Below are positions 1-12,499 of a DNA stretch of 64,000 nt, piece by piece. The stretch is from Acanthacorydalis orientalis (taxonomy: Eukaryota; Arthropoda; Insecta; Megaloptera; Corydalidae), in assembly GCA_034766995.1 (NCBI GenBank), contig CM068322.1, positions 20,718,245 to 20,782,244 of the forward strand, given 5' to 3'. Below the pieces are notes generated by a model. That model was not told the DNA's origin. It did no database searches and saw nothing but the letters and a program-made list of their open reading frames with translations. Position 1 is the first letter of the stretch, and every line of letters begins with the position of its first letter. The translations under genes and the position numbers were made by a program.

Positions 1-360
1 ATCAGTGCCCCTAGGGGTAGCTCGCGATGATATATAAGCAGAGTTGTAACGTGTAGAGAAGGGTCTGCAACAACAATACTCAATGGCGCCAGGGTTGGAT
101 GCCGAAGACAACGAAAACTTTCCACATGGGAGGATGATCGTGGGTGGTTGTTTCAGCAAAAGACACTGAAGATATTGCGGTATGGGAGTTTGTGGTAGAG
201 TTTGTATAGGATCTACTATGTACAACAGACTGAATACACACTTTGTCCAGTATTAATAACCTTGTATGAATGTTTACCTCTTATTGAAGTGTTTTTGTCA
301 GACGCGACTCTTGTATATCTCCTTTGCAGAATAAAACAACGACACTCTCTCATAAATTAT
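1..360 (+). other. Possible LTR or transcript 3' end (partial)
   Basis: This block is clearly less AT-rich than the sequence after it. A TATA-like GATATATAAG lies near 29-38 and a polyadenylation-like AATAAAAC lies near 331-338, so the stretch has the order expected of an LTR (promoter, then poly(A) signal) cut by the window start. GGCGCC occurs near 85. No terminal TG...CA pair or primer-binding site could be fixed and no coding frame is visible. It could instead be the last exon or 3' UTR of a gene lying upstream of the window. The call rests on composition and two weak motifs. Confidence 0.25.
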
Positions 361-1670
361 GTATGTTGTTTATAAGACAATGTTTATAATTATTTCAAAT
401 TATGATCACTTTTATACAGAGTGGGTCGCTGAAACGAGATATTATTATCCAGCGATTTTGTATACAGTGTCCTATTAATAACACCTTTTTTTCAAAGGAA
501 CTAAAATAATTATGTTATAATTTTGCATTTATTCTATTTGTAATTTTGAATTTTCATATGATCATAAAATATAAAGCTCATTTTATTATAAGATTCTTGT
601 TTTTGATAACATTTGCAAAGAAATAAGTTTCATCATTGAATTTAATTCAATTAAACTTTTAATAAACAATTGAAAAATATAACTTTTTCGGTTTTAAATT
701 TTCAAAAATTAAAACATTAAAAATAATTTTAGACTTTTTAAAAAAATATTACAATATGAATATTTATTTCAATAAATAGTATTTTAACTCAAAGTCAATA
801 ATTTAGTTCAGAATTTCATAAAAGAAATTTATATATATATATACATAAAATTTAAGTATTCTTAAAAGTTAAAAATGTCAAAATTTATAAAATATTGCTC
901 CATTTTTTCAATATAATTACAATTAATAAACAAACTGCAATAAACTGTAAATAATATGTAAAATAGTGTTATATTTATCAAGCAGTTGAATTTATATAAA
1001 ATAGGTAAATATTTATAAATGAAAAAAACATAAACGTTATGTTTAAAAAACATCGTTCGAAAATTGATTGGAATTTAATACATCATTTGATAAATAAGTA
1101 TATATATATACACATAATGTTGTCTATTTTACTTTTTGTTTTCATTTTATGGAGAAAAAATGTTTTGTTATCAATTAGCGGTACATATTTTTTCATAAAC
1201 AAAGTTAAATAAACATTTAAACTTTAATAAATCACAGTGATGATTTTTTTGTTAAAAGTGTAATATTTCACGTGAATGCTTATGTTTTCAATTTTTGTTT
1301 ATTGTCCGGAGGTTGCTTTTACTGTAAAAATAAAAACCGTTTCTGTATGATAACATTGTATTTAAATTCATACAAAGAGAAAATTATATTTGAAATAGTA
1401 GGATATGTGACCAATCAATGCTGTATATTAAAAAATAGTCAATACATAAAATATTTTCTGTAAAAAGAAAATATTTATGTATAAAACGTAGTGATGTATT
1501 CAGTATTCGTACTTATATTTATATTATGCAAGTGTAAAAAAAAGCTTTTAGTATGTGAAATCAGTTTTTTACAACAAATGACATCATTCTTATGCTAAGA
1601 TCAAGACATGGCCATGTCTGATTTGTTTTAGTCTTTACAAAAGTATAGTATTATGTAGACATCACGACAC
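361..1670. other. AT-rich spacer, nothing recognisable
   Basis: Extremely AT-rich single-copy-looking sequence with poly(A)/poly(T) runs and short TA runs (near 830-842 and 1100-1112). A 16-bp palindrome (AGACATGGCCATGTCT) lies at 1604-1619. No gene or transposon similarity is visible. Confidence 0.5.
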
Positions 1671-1689
1671 ACATATATACATATAGAGA

Positions 1690-2010
1690 GAAAGCAAAGA
1701 GAGTCAGTTAGTACAATTCTCCGAGGAGAGCCTCTCAGAAATGGAATGGCGTTTACAATTTTCCTTTACGTCGCTAACGTGCTCTGTTGCCATGCTGTGT
1801 TGGGAATTCATTTTGTTCGTACGAGACTGCCTGTTACTTGTCGTACACGAGCCGGTCGAATAACTTCTTTGCGCGTATTGTTGTTACACGGGCCACGGTT
1901 ACATGAACTCTGGCTCACATGTATAATCGTCTGCTCTTGTTTCTCATGTTAAAATGCCACTGTACTGGCCAGCAGTGGTTAACTACGTGACTTTCTATTA
2001 GTGTAAATGT
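1690..2010. other. Less AT-rich island, unknown
   Basis: Base composition shifts sharply toward GC compared with both flanks. A 68-codon open frame (1746-1952, +) runs through it, but its product is Arg/Leu/Cys-rich and resembles no family I know. It could be a noncoding exon, a regulatory element or an old repeat. Confidence 0.25.
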
Positions 2011-2651
2011 GGGATACATGTCTGAAATAATTATTTCTATGCTTTCTTGTTCACTACATACACTCAAAAGTACTGAAAAGAACGGTTGTCTACACGATCT
2101 TGTTAGAAAAATCTGCTTGCTTAGTTCCGTACATTATGTTAATTGTACTGCAAGAATTGTAGTCCACAATGTTTTTGTATTAACATATCTAGTTTCGTTT
2201 ACTACAAGAATTTATTTTATTACATTATCAAATGACTTTTATTTTAAATTTTGATAAAACAATTAGTTTTGTTAAGATTACATGAAAAGAACTTATGCAT
2301 ATTGTATTTTTTATTAAAAATGTTCCATCTCCAATTTTTTTTTCACTGATTATTTTATAAATCTATATACGAATATTTTATAAATCTATCTTTCTGATAT
2401 AACCGTCTTATTTCCTCGATGTAAATCTGATCAGATTTATAAAATACATTCACGGTTTTCCAAAATAATTTTTTTATTTTCCCAAAACTAATTTCTCAGA
2501 TAGAACATTTTCAATAATTGATTATTGTTCATCTCTGATTTTTTTTATATGAATTTTGAAAGCAATGTCCTTCTTAGGTAAACTTTAAGACACAGGAATA
2601 TATTCAAATGTTATTTGTTTTATGTTTACCTATTTTTATCTATTTAGCCTT

Positions 2652-2728
2652 TAAACTACACGTGGGATTAAAGTGACCCCAACAATAGTGTATGTTTCAT
2701 ACAGATAGTGTGTAGTTTAGGGGTAAAA
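2652..2728. repeat. Imperfect inverted repeat, possible small MITE
   Basis: CTTTAAACTACAC on the left is matched in inverse orientation by GTGTAGTTTAGGGG on the right. The inner part holds a small TGTATG/CATACA hairpin. The arms are short and partly AT-biased and no clear target duplication is seen, so the call is weak. Confidence 0.25.
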
Positions 2729-3080
2729 ACTAATTTCTGAGTTATTTAAATTTTTTTTAATAACGAAACAAATAATTGGTTAGAAAATTCATGAATAGTA
2801 CAAGTCAAAAATATTGTGTTTAAGTATTGTCAGAAGAGTTAAAAGTCATCTTATGCAGTTTTATTTTAAATATATTTATAATTATATTACTGAGAGAAAT
2901 AAGTTTAAACAAAACTCTATTTCAGTAAATGAAATTTATACGGTGTCTAATTACAGACACATTTGAAATACTTCATACGAAACTTATGCAAGTGATTATC
3001 AGATTTTGTGGATTTTGTAAACTTTCAAATGATTAGTTACTAAACATTTAGTACACTAACCTAATAAATTGGACAATTTG

Positions 3081-3082
<2 letters not shown>

Positions 3083-3140
<58 letters not shown>
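3083..3140. repeat. (TA)n microsatellite
   Basis: About 58 bp of uninterrupted AT dinucleotide repeat. It is self-complementary and can extrude as a cruciform. Confidence 0.95.
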
Positions 3141-3145
<5 letters not shown>

Positions 3146-3937
3146 ACTCTGTGTTTATGTATATTTATATACATTTACTCTCTCTAGAGAATTTGAACTC
3201 TGCAGTCAGAAAGTTTAGATAATGGCTGTTATAAAAGCTATAAATCAATGCTATTAATTATTTGTGTTTCAAGGCATCCACTGTAAAATATTTTAATGTT
3301 TAATAAAATTTCTCTGTCGAACGTAAGAGTTTAAAAGTGAACTTTTAATATGTGTTATTTGTTTTAAACAATGATAGAATCATAATTTCGAAAATAACGA
3401 ACAATATTCAATATATTATGTTAATTCCTATTTGAAACATTTATAATAAATATTTGTTCATGAATTCTAGACTTAAAATAATTCGAATATTCATTCAAAA
3501 ATAAAACAATCAGAATAGGATGCAATAAAGTAATATTACTTCGTGTACATTTAAAATATGATTTGAATTAATTAATTGAGTTAGTTTTTGAAAAAAAAAA
3601 CTTTTTATAAAATACAAAAAAAGATATTTTTATTTAATAGATAAATTGTATACAAGATTAAAGTTCTAAAAAATATGAAGTTATGCGTATGTATAGTGTT
3701 TAATTAACAATCGAAAAAGTGTACAATTTTAATAACTGAAACCTCAAATAATAAAAAAAATGTTAGTAAAATTTTAAATTCACAAGAAGTAAAAATAATA
3801 GAATTATTTTAAATTTATATTATTATTCTGGAAAATTATACAAATTAATATTTTCTTCTATCAAAATATTAAATGATATTTCATAGAACTTTAATTAAAT
3901 TACCCATTATAATTAAATACCTGTTTCAGATTTAATG

Positions 3938-3944
<7 letters not shown>

Positions 3945-3985
<41 letters not shown>
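3945..3985. repeat. (TA)n microsatellite
   Basis: About 40 bp of TA repeat. The bases just before it carry the ATACAT variant unit. Confidence 0.95.
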
Positions 3986-3988
<3 letters not shown>

Positions 3989-4304
3989 GTAGATCTGGGA
4001 ACATATTGTAAATAGACATATAAATCATAGAAACCTAGAGGCATGACTTATGACAAATAAGTAGTTTGTATCCATGTATATATAACATTCTGTGCTGCTC
4101 GTAATATGTTATAAATTTGATTTCTGTCTTGTAACATATGTTATATTTTATTAAATAGGTATATCTTATCAATGAAACATACTTAATATGATATTGAAAA
4201 AAATATTTATTCTCTGATTTAAAAACTTCTTTTATTTTTTAAGTCACTTATAAGAAGTTATTTAAAAAATGTTTAAAAACATTTATAAAGAAATATTATT
4301 TAGT

Positions 4305-4306
<2 letters not shown>

Positions 4307-4352
<46 letters not shown>
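4307..4352. repeat. (TA)n microsatellite
   Basis: About 46 bp of uninterrupted TA repeat. Confidence 0.95.
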
Positions 4353-4355
<3 letters not shown>

Positions 4356-5454
4356 TATGTAAAGCAATTCGAAAATTATAACGAGAAAAAAAATCCCTGT
4401 ACGAAAATATATACAAGAATATCATTAATAACTAACGAGAACTCGAAATAAAATACTATTTTATAAATAAACATTACAAATAATATAGTTTTATAATCTA
4501 TATATTTTGGTTAAAAGAAAAACAGTTACTACTTTTATAAAAAAATGAGAGAATGTTGTTATTGGTTATTGAAACTACTAACCGTTTTTTTCTCATGGGA
4601 AATTAAAAATGTTTTACTCGACAGTTTTCACGACAAAAAACTATATAAGTTGGTTGAAAATTTTTTTCAAAACTCATAAAAATTTTTTTCTACACTTACT
4701 TTTTCAATTGTCATTACAGTTTAGTTATATATTTGTTCTCACTTATATATTTTATCATTTCAACTTCAATAATTGAATTAATTAAAAAGTGTTGCATATT
4801 TATACATTTACAAAATTGAATACAATATGCTATTTAAATAATATGGAAAATTAACTACTCAATATTATCTCGTCAACTAAAATCTAGAATACCGGAAAAT
4901 ATATTTTTTTTTAATAAATTGTGTTTCAAAGGACATTAATATATATCCAAACTTAATTAAAATGAAGTAGATAACACCAGTATTCGATAAATCTTTAAAA
5001 ACTTATGTACTGAAAATACTTTTTAAATTATAAACAAATATAATGTTAATTTTTACCAATAAGAAATCATAGTTTAGTAAGAGAAAAATACTAAAAAGTA
5101 TATAAATTTTAATTATAAAAAAATTTTAAAATGGTTTATATAAATTTTAAAATATTTTTTTAAAATTTAGATCAACAGATCATATTGTTTTATTTGATAC
5201 TTCAAGTTAATAAATACAGTTTTTAAAATATAACTAAGGTATGAAATAAATAAGTTTATCTCTATAAATTGTTTATTAATTAAATTAAATATTAATTAAA
5301 ATAATTTATCTTACTGAATTTTTTTTAAGTAATCTATAATAATTCATTTTAATTAAGAAATGCTAAGAGTAATTATTTATTTTATATTAAGTTACTTTTT
5401 AAGTGAAACATTTTATTTTCTTGCAAAAATGGTTATTCATTCATTCATTCATTC

Positions 5455-5457
<3 letters not shown>

Positions 5458-5522
<65 letters not shown>
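5458..5522. repeat. (TA)n microsatellite next to an ATTC array
   Basis: About 64 bp of TA repeat directly preceded by four ATTC/CATT units (near 5436-5455). The 64-codon frame crossing it is only the repeat read as Tyr-Ile. Confidence 0.95.
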
Positions 5523-5524
<2 letters not shown>

Positions 5525-5602
5525 AGGGTAAACTTTCAAATACCACGAAAATAAATGTCACTTCAAGTAGAAGGAAGCTAATAATTTAGTTCGTTTTTCT
5601 TT

Positions 5603-5690
5603 TGTTCTCAAAATAATTCTCGTGGGCCACATAAGAAGCTAAAAGAGACCACATGTGGCTCGTAGGTTGTGCTTCACCCAGGTCGGGGCT
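5603..5690. mobile_element. Short hAT-type MITE relic
   Basis: The segment has GTTCTCAAAATAATTCTCG followed by GGGCCACAT on the left, and on the right CCACATGTGGCTCG followed by a GTTG...CACCC end. In inverse orientation the right end (GGGTG...CAACCTACGAGCCACAT) aligns with the left end. 'Nearly terminal CAAAC/CAACC plus GAGCCACATGTGG' is typical of hAT-derived miniature elements. Ends and target duplications are too decayed to place exactly. The GC-richer tail to about 5780 may belong to it or to the host. Confidence 0.4.
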
Positions 5691-6024
5691 ACAACATTAT
5701 CAGATAAAAATACGAACACGATAGAGAAATCGCTTACACTGTGACCTGTGTTCTTAATTCTCTTATCATGCAATGTATTTGCAGCTTCAGTCAACTGAGG
5801 ACTTCAATAATCATATTTTTTACATCGAATCAATTGATAGTTGTTCAATTTATTAACACTGATATTCTCTAGAGAACATATTTATTATATCAGTCTGATA
5901 TTTATCGATAGACATTAAAAGATCATACAATATAAGAGAATTTCAATAAAATTTGTTTTATATAAATTTTAAGTATTAATCACTTAAAAATCTATAAACA
6001 TTTTTCATAATTATCAATAAAGTT

Positions 6025-6064
<40 letters not shown>
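6025..6064. repeat. Compound (TA)n(GA)n microsatellite
   Basis: TA units (6025-6046) pass directly into GA units (6047-6064). Confidence 0.95.
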
Positions 6065-6136
6065 AAATTTTTGAAAATGCATCTAAATATGCTACTTTAT
6101 AGGTAATGAATTGTTTTGACTAAAATAAAGAAAACT

Positions 6137-6810
6137 AATCAATATTGAATAATGCTGGCCATAAACAATGTAACTTTTCATGCATTTTTTAATTTTCATG
6201 ACAATATTTTTCTGCTGTTATGGTTTCACCAGGATTTAAGAAGTTGTAGTGAATGATACCACTTTCCGACCACCAAACATTGACTATATTCATTTTTTTC
6301 ATGAAGCTTCGGTTTAGGAAACTATTTTGGTGCTTCTTGTTCTAGCCACTGGGATGAAAATTTTCGATTGTTGTAGAGAATCCACTTTTCATAACATGTG
6401 ACAATGCGAACAAGAAAGGAATCATTTTTGTTGCGCAAAAGAAGCGTAGAGCAGAGTAGTTCATACGTCACTCATTTATTAAGCTTTTTTGTTTTTCCAA
6501 TTTGAAATGTCGAACAACTGTTGAATGATCAACACTGAGTTCTTCTTCCACCTCTCGAGTTGTTTTACGTAGGTCCGCTTCAACAATGGTTCTTAAATCA
6601 TTATTGTGTATAACTAAAGGACGTCCACGACTCTCCTTATCATTAAGACTTTCTTTTCCACTACAAAATTTTTGGAATCAGTGTTGAGATGTACGTTTAC
6701 TAATTGTCTCTTCGTCAAAAAATAATTTGATATTTCGAGCAGTTTCTGTTACGGCATAATTTAAACTCATATAACAAAATCACGTGAATTTTATTTTTTT
6801 CGTGACTCAT
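6137..6810 (-). pseudogene. Mariner transposase, frameshifted and truncated
   Basis: The minus-strand product starts at ATG 6810-6808 (MSHEKNKIHVILLYEF), which is the helix-turn-helix start typical of mariner transposases. After a frameshift it continues with ETARNIK, then GRPLVIHNNDLRTIVEAD, then STVVRHF. Later come VTCYEKWILYNNRK and, after another frameshift, VWWSESGIIHYNFLNPGET and ITAEKYC. These are canonical mariner blocks. The first catalytic Asp of the usual TCDEKW block is read as Tyr (TAT), and the region with the other two Asp residues of D,D34D is absent. There are multiple in-frame stops. It cannot encode active transposase. Confidence 0.85.
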
Positions 6811-6994
6811 TTAAGAGGTTGTATCCAACAATACTAAAAAATGAAAACAATAGAGATAATCTGCAATTAGTAGTTCTAATTTAATTATTTACAATGATGT
6901 ATCACATAAACTATAACAAAAAATAAGGGTTACTAGAAAAATCGTCGCTAAACTTAAAATGATAAAAACCGGAATTATTTTTACCCCAATTTAA
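6137..6994 (-). mobile_element. Truncated mariner element, minus strand
   Basis: The 5' terminal repeat lies at the right. Read on the minus strand it begins TTAAATTGGGGTAAAAATAA, a decayed form of TTAGGTTGGTGCAAAAATAA, as seen in the related copy ending at 58598. About 184 bp of 5' leader separates it from the transposase start. The opposite end is missing: similarity stops in the middle of the catalytic domain near 6137, so this is a 5' fragment. Both copies (here and 58095-58598) share leader sequence, so they belong to one family. Confidence 0.8.
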
Positions 6995-7379
6995 CACATT
7001 TTTAAATAAGAGGATTTAAAATTTTAAAAACGATATATAAGCTAAATATCTAATATAAAAATATTTATTAATGATAAAAGCTAGAAAATTTTTCTAAAAA
7101 ATTATTAAGTTTATATGGAAGATGATTTCGTTTTAGAAAGACAATAATTTTCTATTGATTAATTAATCTCAATGATACAAAATTTTATATTGTTTTGTCA
7201 TAGTTTTATATTTAAATAATGAGATTCTATGTACAAGTAAACATTTAAAAAAATCGTACAAATTCTTAGTTTGGTATTAATAAAATTTTGTGTTTATTTT
7301 CTAAAAGATTTTTATTTCTATTTCGTTTTATTAGATTTAAAATTTTTATTAATTTATATATTAAACGTTATCCAACGTA

Positions 7380-7665
7380 TAAATATGTCGTCGAAAATCT
7401 CAATTCCAAGAGAGTGACTTTTGAATGATGTTAATTCCCATTCAATTGAAGTCAACATTCTCCCTGTGTATAGTTCTTCAATGTCCCGTAACATTTTGTC
7501 CCTTGGGATATATCGAGCTGATGCCTTATTTTCGGGCTCAGGACGTACACGTACTGATGAACGCGAAGCAGGAGAGCGAACATACAATGGTTGCGGCTAA
7601 CCGGAGTCCTTCGGGAACTGTGCTCGCCAAAGCGGACACCCACATGTATGTATATACAAACTAAT
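7380..7665. other. Less AT-rich island with overlapping frames
   Basis: A GC-richer stretch open on both strands for 73-79 codons (for example 7425-7664 +, 7354-7587 -). None of the products is recognisable and no splice-flanked exon stands out. It may be a conserved noncoding element, an untranslated exon or an old repeat. Confidence 0.25.
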
Positions 7666-7906
7666 AACCACATACAAAAGCGTTTACATATACAGGTCGG
7701 TATGCAAAGTACATACTGATGTATATACTAAATTCAATGTTGATTTTTTTGTCAATACTGTGCGGTGCTCGTGTTATAACCGGAAATTCACTTTTTTCAT
7801 CCTATACTATTTATTTTTGACAACATTTTATTTTCAGATGGATGTTATACAAACAAAAATATATAAATTTTAGTTCTACCATTATGTTATATTTTGTAAT
7901 GTATAT

Positions 7907-7908
<2 letters not shown>

Positions 7909-7975
<67 letters not shown>
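7909..7975. repeat. Compound (CT)n(AT)n microsatellite
   Basis: About 37 bp of CT units followed without a break by about 29 bp of AT units. Confidence 0.95.
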
Positions 7976-7984
<9 letters not shown>

Positions 7985-9198
7985 CAATACTCATTTGTCT
8001 TGACATTGCAATACACATAAGGTTTATTGAATTTTATTAAATGTTAGAATATTTTTTACTTAAATAAACAATGCATTTCTAAGCTGTACTAAACTGATTA
8101 AATTTTTCAATATTTAATCATTATTATTTATACAATTTAAATTTTCTAAACAACTTTATAATTGATTGAAAAAAACACTTTCATTTCTGAAGCATTGTGC
8201 AAATGCTAGTTAAAATAGAAATTATTGTTTTGAAGCATAGAAAACAATTCTACTAGAGTTATAAATTGTAAAAAAGTATTTAAATATGAGACATATGAAA
8301 TCAATAAACATTTCAGTTAAATATTTTTTTAAGTAAATATCAATATTTATGGAATGATAAAAACATATTCTCATATTTATAGTTTTTATAGAAAAATATA
8401 TCGTTTTTTGTGTTTGTTAAAATATTTTATTTAGAAAAATATATTTTTATATCTCTTTTTCAATTTAGATGCTCTTATTCCGCGAATATATAACAAAAGT
8501 AATAAAAGTATGTATAGATATATTTATTTCAATACACTTCAAGTATAATTTGTTCCGTATTCGAGTCACGGAATACTACATCATTAAATATTTATAATGT
8601 TTTAAATGAAAGATATTAAAGTATATCTCTTTTTATATTTCAATATATTCAGGACGACGTTAATTACTGTTATTGATGTCTCTTCATAAAGATAAGAGTA
8701 AACATTAATGTATTACATTTTAAACATACTTATATAACTGATTTTTTTATCTCGTTGAAATATTTATAATTTACAAATTATTCCTTAGATAAGAACTAAT
8801 GTAAACAATCAAATATTTTTATATGATTCTTCTCGAAGAAAAACAATAAAAATATATAGAGGGTTACAAAGTTCTCGTAATAACAATAAAATTTTCATTA
8901 CAAATATATTGTTGTTTCCATGTTGCATCTTATGATAGAAGTGTGATTTTTGTAAAAGCAACAAATAATCAGAGACAAAAATCGAAATAAAAAAAATCAT
9001 AAACAATGTAGGTGAGAATATCATCCTAGTGAAAATTTTAATGAATATGTAATATTTATAAGAGATATATAATGTTAAAAGAAGTTTTAAGAAACCAATA
9101 AAATCTTCTGTATAGCAAGGACTTGTATATACGGTTACGATATTATCATTTTCTATCTAAATTATGATTATAGATATTCTTTTAATAAGAATAAAAAA

Positions 9199-9242
<44 letters not shown>
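9199..9242. repeat. (TA)n microsatellite
   Basis: About 43 bp of uninterrupted AT repeat. Confidence 0.95.
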
Positions 9243-9246
<4 letters not shown>

Positions 9247-9780
9247 GAAAAGAAAATAAAAAAATATTATAGCATACTAAATTTGTAATATCCATTCATT
9301 TTTTACCACAATACATTTTTGATACCGTAAGTATAATGGTAAAAAATAGGGATTAATACATTAGAATATTGTGATTAAAGAATGACAACTTATGTAAGAA
9401 TTTTATAATTTTCTAATGGAATTTTTAATTGAAAGCATCTTAGATTGAATGAAGAGGAAGTGAGAATTAATTTGTAGGAAACAAACATATTATTATATGA
9501 GTGCTTAATTATATGACATCTCTTTCCATTTTTATAAATAATTTGAAATGGATATCAACTAGACAAATCTGAAACAAGATATACTAAGAAATATATATTT
9601 CAAAGTTTTTAAATTAAAAATGTTCTTAAAATTATAAGAAAATATCCTAAAATTATAAATTAAAATCCAGATATATGTAAATAAATTTAAAGTAGAGAGA
9701 TTGTGAGGCAACCCGATTTAGAAAACATATGCAATGTAAATGGAAAAATGGGTACAAAAATATATTACTTTAATTTATTA

Positions 9781-10342
9781 TTAGGTTGGTAGGAAAATAT
9801 TGCGGTTTTTTGTCTAACTTCTAACTTTCATTTTTTTATTGAAAGTGTCATTTTTTCATGTTCATGAATATCATTTTAAAGTGAATTTTTGATCCGTATT
9901 TGGTAACATTGACTTTGATTTTATTATTAATTTTGTTTCAAATTGGGATCTTAAATTAAAGATGGAAAAGGAGCCAAAAGGAAATTTTTTATGGGTTCAA
10001 AATGGGTAGTAAACCAATAGAAATTGCTAGTAAACTACAAGATGCTTTTGGCTTAGGTACTGTTAAGAAACGTACGGTGCAATGATGGTTTTAAAAATTT
10101 CGTGCTAGGGACGAGCGCTTTAAAGATGAAGAAGGTCGCGGGTGTCCTCCTTCAGTTCATAACGATCAACTGAAGGCGTTAGTAGAATCAGAACCACGTA
10201 CAACAATTCGAGAGCTTGCAAAAAAGTTAAAGTTAGTCGTCCAACAGTTCTGGACCACTTAAAATAACTAGGAAAATCAAATAGAGAAAAATATATATGA
10301 ATTTGAAGGTCATAAACTAAAATTATTTTTCTGATAACCTAA
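9781..10342 (+). mobile_element. Internally deleted mariner element with both ends
   Basis: The left end TTAGGTTGGTAGGAAAATAT and the right end (read inversely TTAGGTTATCAGAAAAATAA) are terminal inverted repeats. TA flanks both sides (9779-9780, 10343-10344), as expected for Tc1/mariner insertion. The length is 562 bp against roughly 1.3 kb for a full mariner. The leader and the N-terminal part of the transposase are kept. The catalytic two thirds are missing, and sequence resumes only about 45 bp before the right end. It is non-autonomous and shares its structure with 53242-53742 and 62628-63060. Confidence 0.9.
9962..10283 (+). pseudogene. Mariner transposase N-terminal fragment
   Basis: Starting at ATG 9962 (MEKEPKGNF), the decayed frame shows the paired-type helix-turn-helix region. 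It reads IASKLQDAFGLGTVKKRTVQ, then FRARDERFKDEEGRG, then VHNDQLKALVESEPRTTIRE and, after a small frameshift, VSRPTVLDHLK. These match the DNA-binding half of mariner transposases. There are in-frame stops (for example after RTVQ and after DHLK) and no catalytic Asp residues. The fragment ends where the internal deletion begins. Confidence 0.85.
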
Positions 10343-10759
10343 TATTTTCTTTTATATTATGTAAATTATAAAATTTTCTTTATTCAGTATTTTTTATTAT
10401 ATAGAAAAAATTATTAAATATGTTTCTTAATGTCATTATATTTGATCTCTGAAATATTTTTTATTAAAAAATCTTTAAAATGTAGTGAATAAAATAGTAA
10501 AGTTCTGAATTTAATAAAATCGAATATTTAATAGACAAGTATGTCCCGTAACAAGAGAAGATTTTTACGTTGAAGTAAGCAATGTCTTTTATTTATCGAA
10601 TATTTATTAGCTAATATTAAAATTTTAGCAAAAAATATATATATATATATAAACACATATGTGAATTTGATTAATACTTAAAGAACGTTTAATTTGTAAA
10701 TAAATAAAAAAGCAACTTTATCGTTAATACGTACAATTTTCTGAAACTGTATAATATTT

Positions 10760-11030
10760 TATTCTCGGATGTACATTCATGGATGGGTGTACATATGTAT
10801 CGTTTATCCTGTGAAGCGTGTTACACAACATGTCCTTCATATCAGTCAATGTCATGTGTGACAAGATCGTTTTGTAGTCCACAAACAGGCCTTCATGTTC
10901 ACTTGATGAATGAGTATCGAATGTACCTCTACTTTGTTGAGCTTAACAGGAGATGTGATTTTTCAGAAGCCAATAAGGCCATGATTTGCACTTTTTTGTT
11001 TTCAACTCAAGCATGATATGAACACTCCAT
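10760..11030 (+). other. Less AT-rich stretch with a 77-codon frame
   Basis: A plus-strand frame (10783-11016) gives a Cys- and Met-containing product that starts MGVHMYRLSCEACYTTCPSY. It has a few CxxC-like spacings but no complete domain, signal peptide or family match that I recognise. No splice or Kozak evidence decides it. Treated as an unknown and possibly chance frame. Confidence 0.2.
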
Positions 11031-11687
11031 TTCGTAATACGTTTTTTTCTTTCTTGCCTGGTGTCATTATAATTGAGTTTATAAGTTTTTTCGTCGCACA
11101 TTTTTCAAACGTTTTCTTCTTTATTTTGTTTTGTTAGACATTAAAAGCAACTGTTAAAAGTATTTATTTTTTTACTATTTATTTGATCGATTTTCATAAT
11201 ATATTCTTTTGATTTTCAATACAAGCATGTATCAGAAATATTTTTTCATTAGGATTTATTTCAAAAATTATCAAAATAATTAAACCATAAAATATGAAAT
11301 AAGAGTATATGATATAATAATGAATTAATAAAATAATATAAAATTGATTTAAATACTCAATCACATGTCTACAAGAGTAGAGTACAAATCTCATATAGTG
11401 TTTTCTTGATTATATTGTTGTTGGGTTTTCTCTAAAAGATAAGAGAGAATGTTTTATCTACTAACATCGCTAATCTCACTCATTAATTTTATTTAGTGAA
11501 TTTCTGCGAAAGCTCTTAATAATTTACGAGAAACACTTTGATTTCGTTATTTATCTATACTTATATTAGGAATGTTTACAACGTTTATACAGGTATGTAA
11601 TTATTTGTTTTAATTATTGCGTTTTAAAAGTTCCAAGTTATGAATTTAGTTTAGTTCAATATTGTAATATGTTTGATGTTTATGAAG

Positions 11688-11688
<1 letters not shown>

Positions 11689-11731
<43 letters not shown>
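11689..11731. repeat. (TA)n microsatellite
   Basis: About 42 bp of TA repeat. Confidence 0.95.
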
Positions 11732-11733
<2 letters not shown>

Positions 11734-12161
11734 TACATACATTTACACCTACTACTTAGTAATAACATAAGATACCTTATAAACTTTGAAAGATTTTTTA
11801 TTTGAATTTTTCTTTTGTAAATGAATTTAGGAGTTTATTTATTTTACCCCATATATTACAAAGTATACTTATTCTAGTAGCTGACGAGGTGATTGTTAAT
11901 AAAACCAGTAATTTTATTTCTCAATACTACTATTATAAATTCAAATGAATATAATTTTTATTTCTGTTACTTAATAATATTGATCAATTGAAAGAATTGA
12001 TAATTAAATAATAATTATTTTTAGGGAATGTAATGAACATAAATATTCTTTATGCTAGTATAATCTTTTATATGAATTTTGTTGAAAATTTATTAAGAAT
12101 TTACAAATTTTAGTTAAATAATATCGCAAAAAAAATTGATTCGTTTTAATAAGTAAATTTA

Positions 12162-12162
<1 letters not shown>

Positions 12163-12218
<56 letters not shown>
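12163..12218. repeat. (TA)n microsatellite
   Basis: About 55 bp of TA repeat. Confidence 0.95.
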
Positions 12219-12221
<3 letters not shown>

Positions 12222-12499
12222 CATTTTTAATAATTCCACATAAAAGTTTTTAGTAGTTTTCTTTGAAAATATTTGGAAATAATTATTAGCACAATTTTTG
12301 TAATTTATGTGTAATTAAATAAGGATTATTTTTATTAAATATGATTATATTTATTAGTTAAATACTCTGTTATAAATTTGAATTGATTGAAAAAAATAAA
12401 TTCCTTAAATAAGTTCCTGTATTTCTTAAATGTATTATAACTATGTTCAATGCCTAGATCGCCATTGAAATTAGATTAAATTCAGTTGAGTTTGCATAT

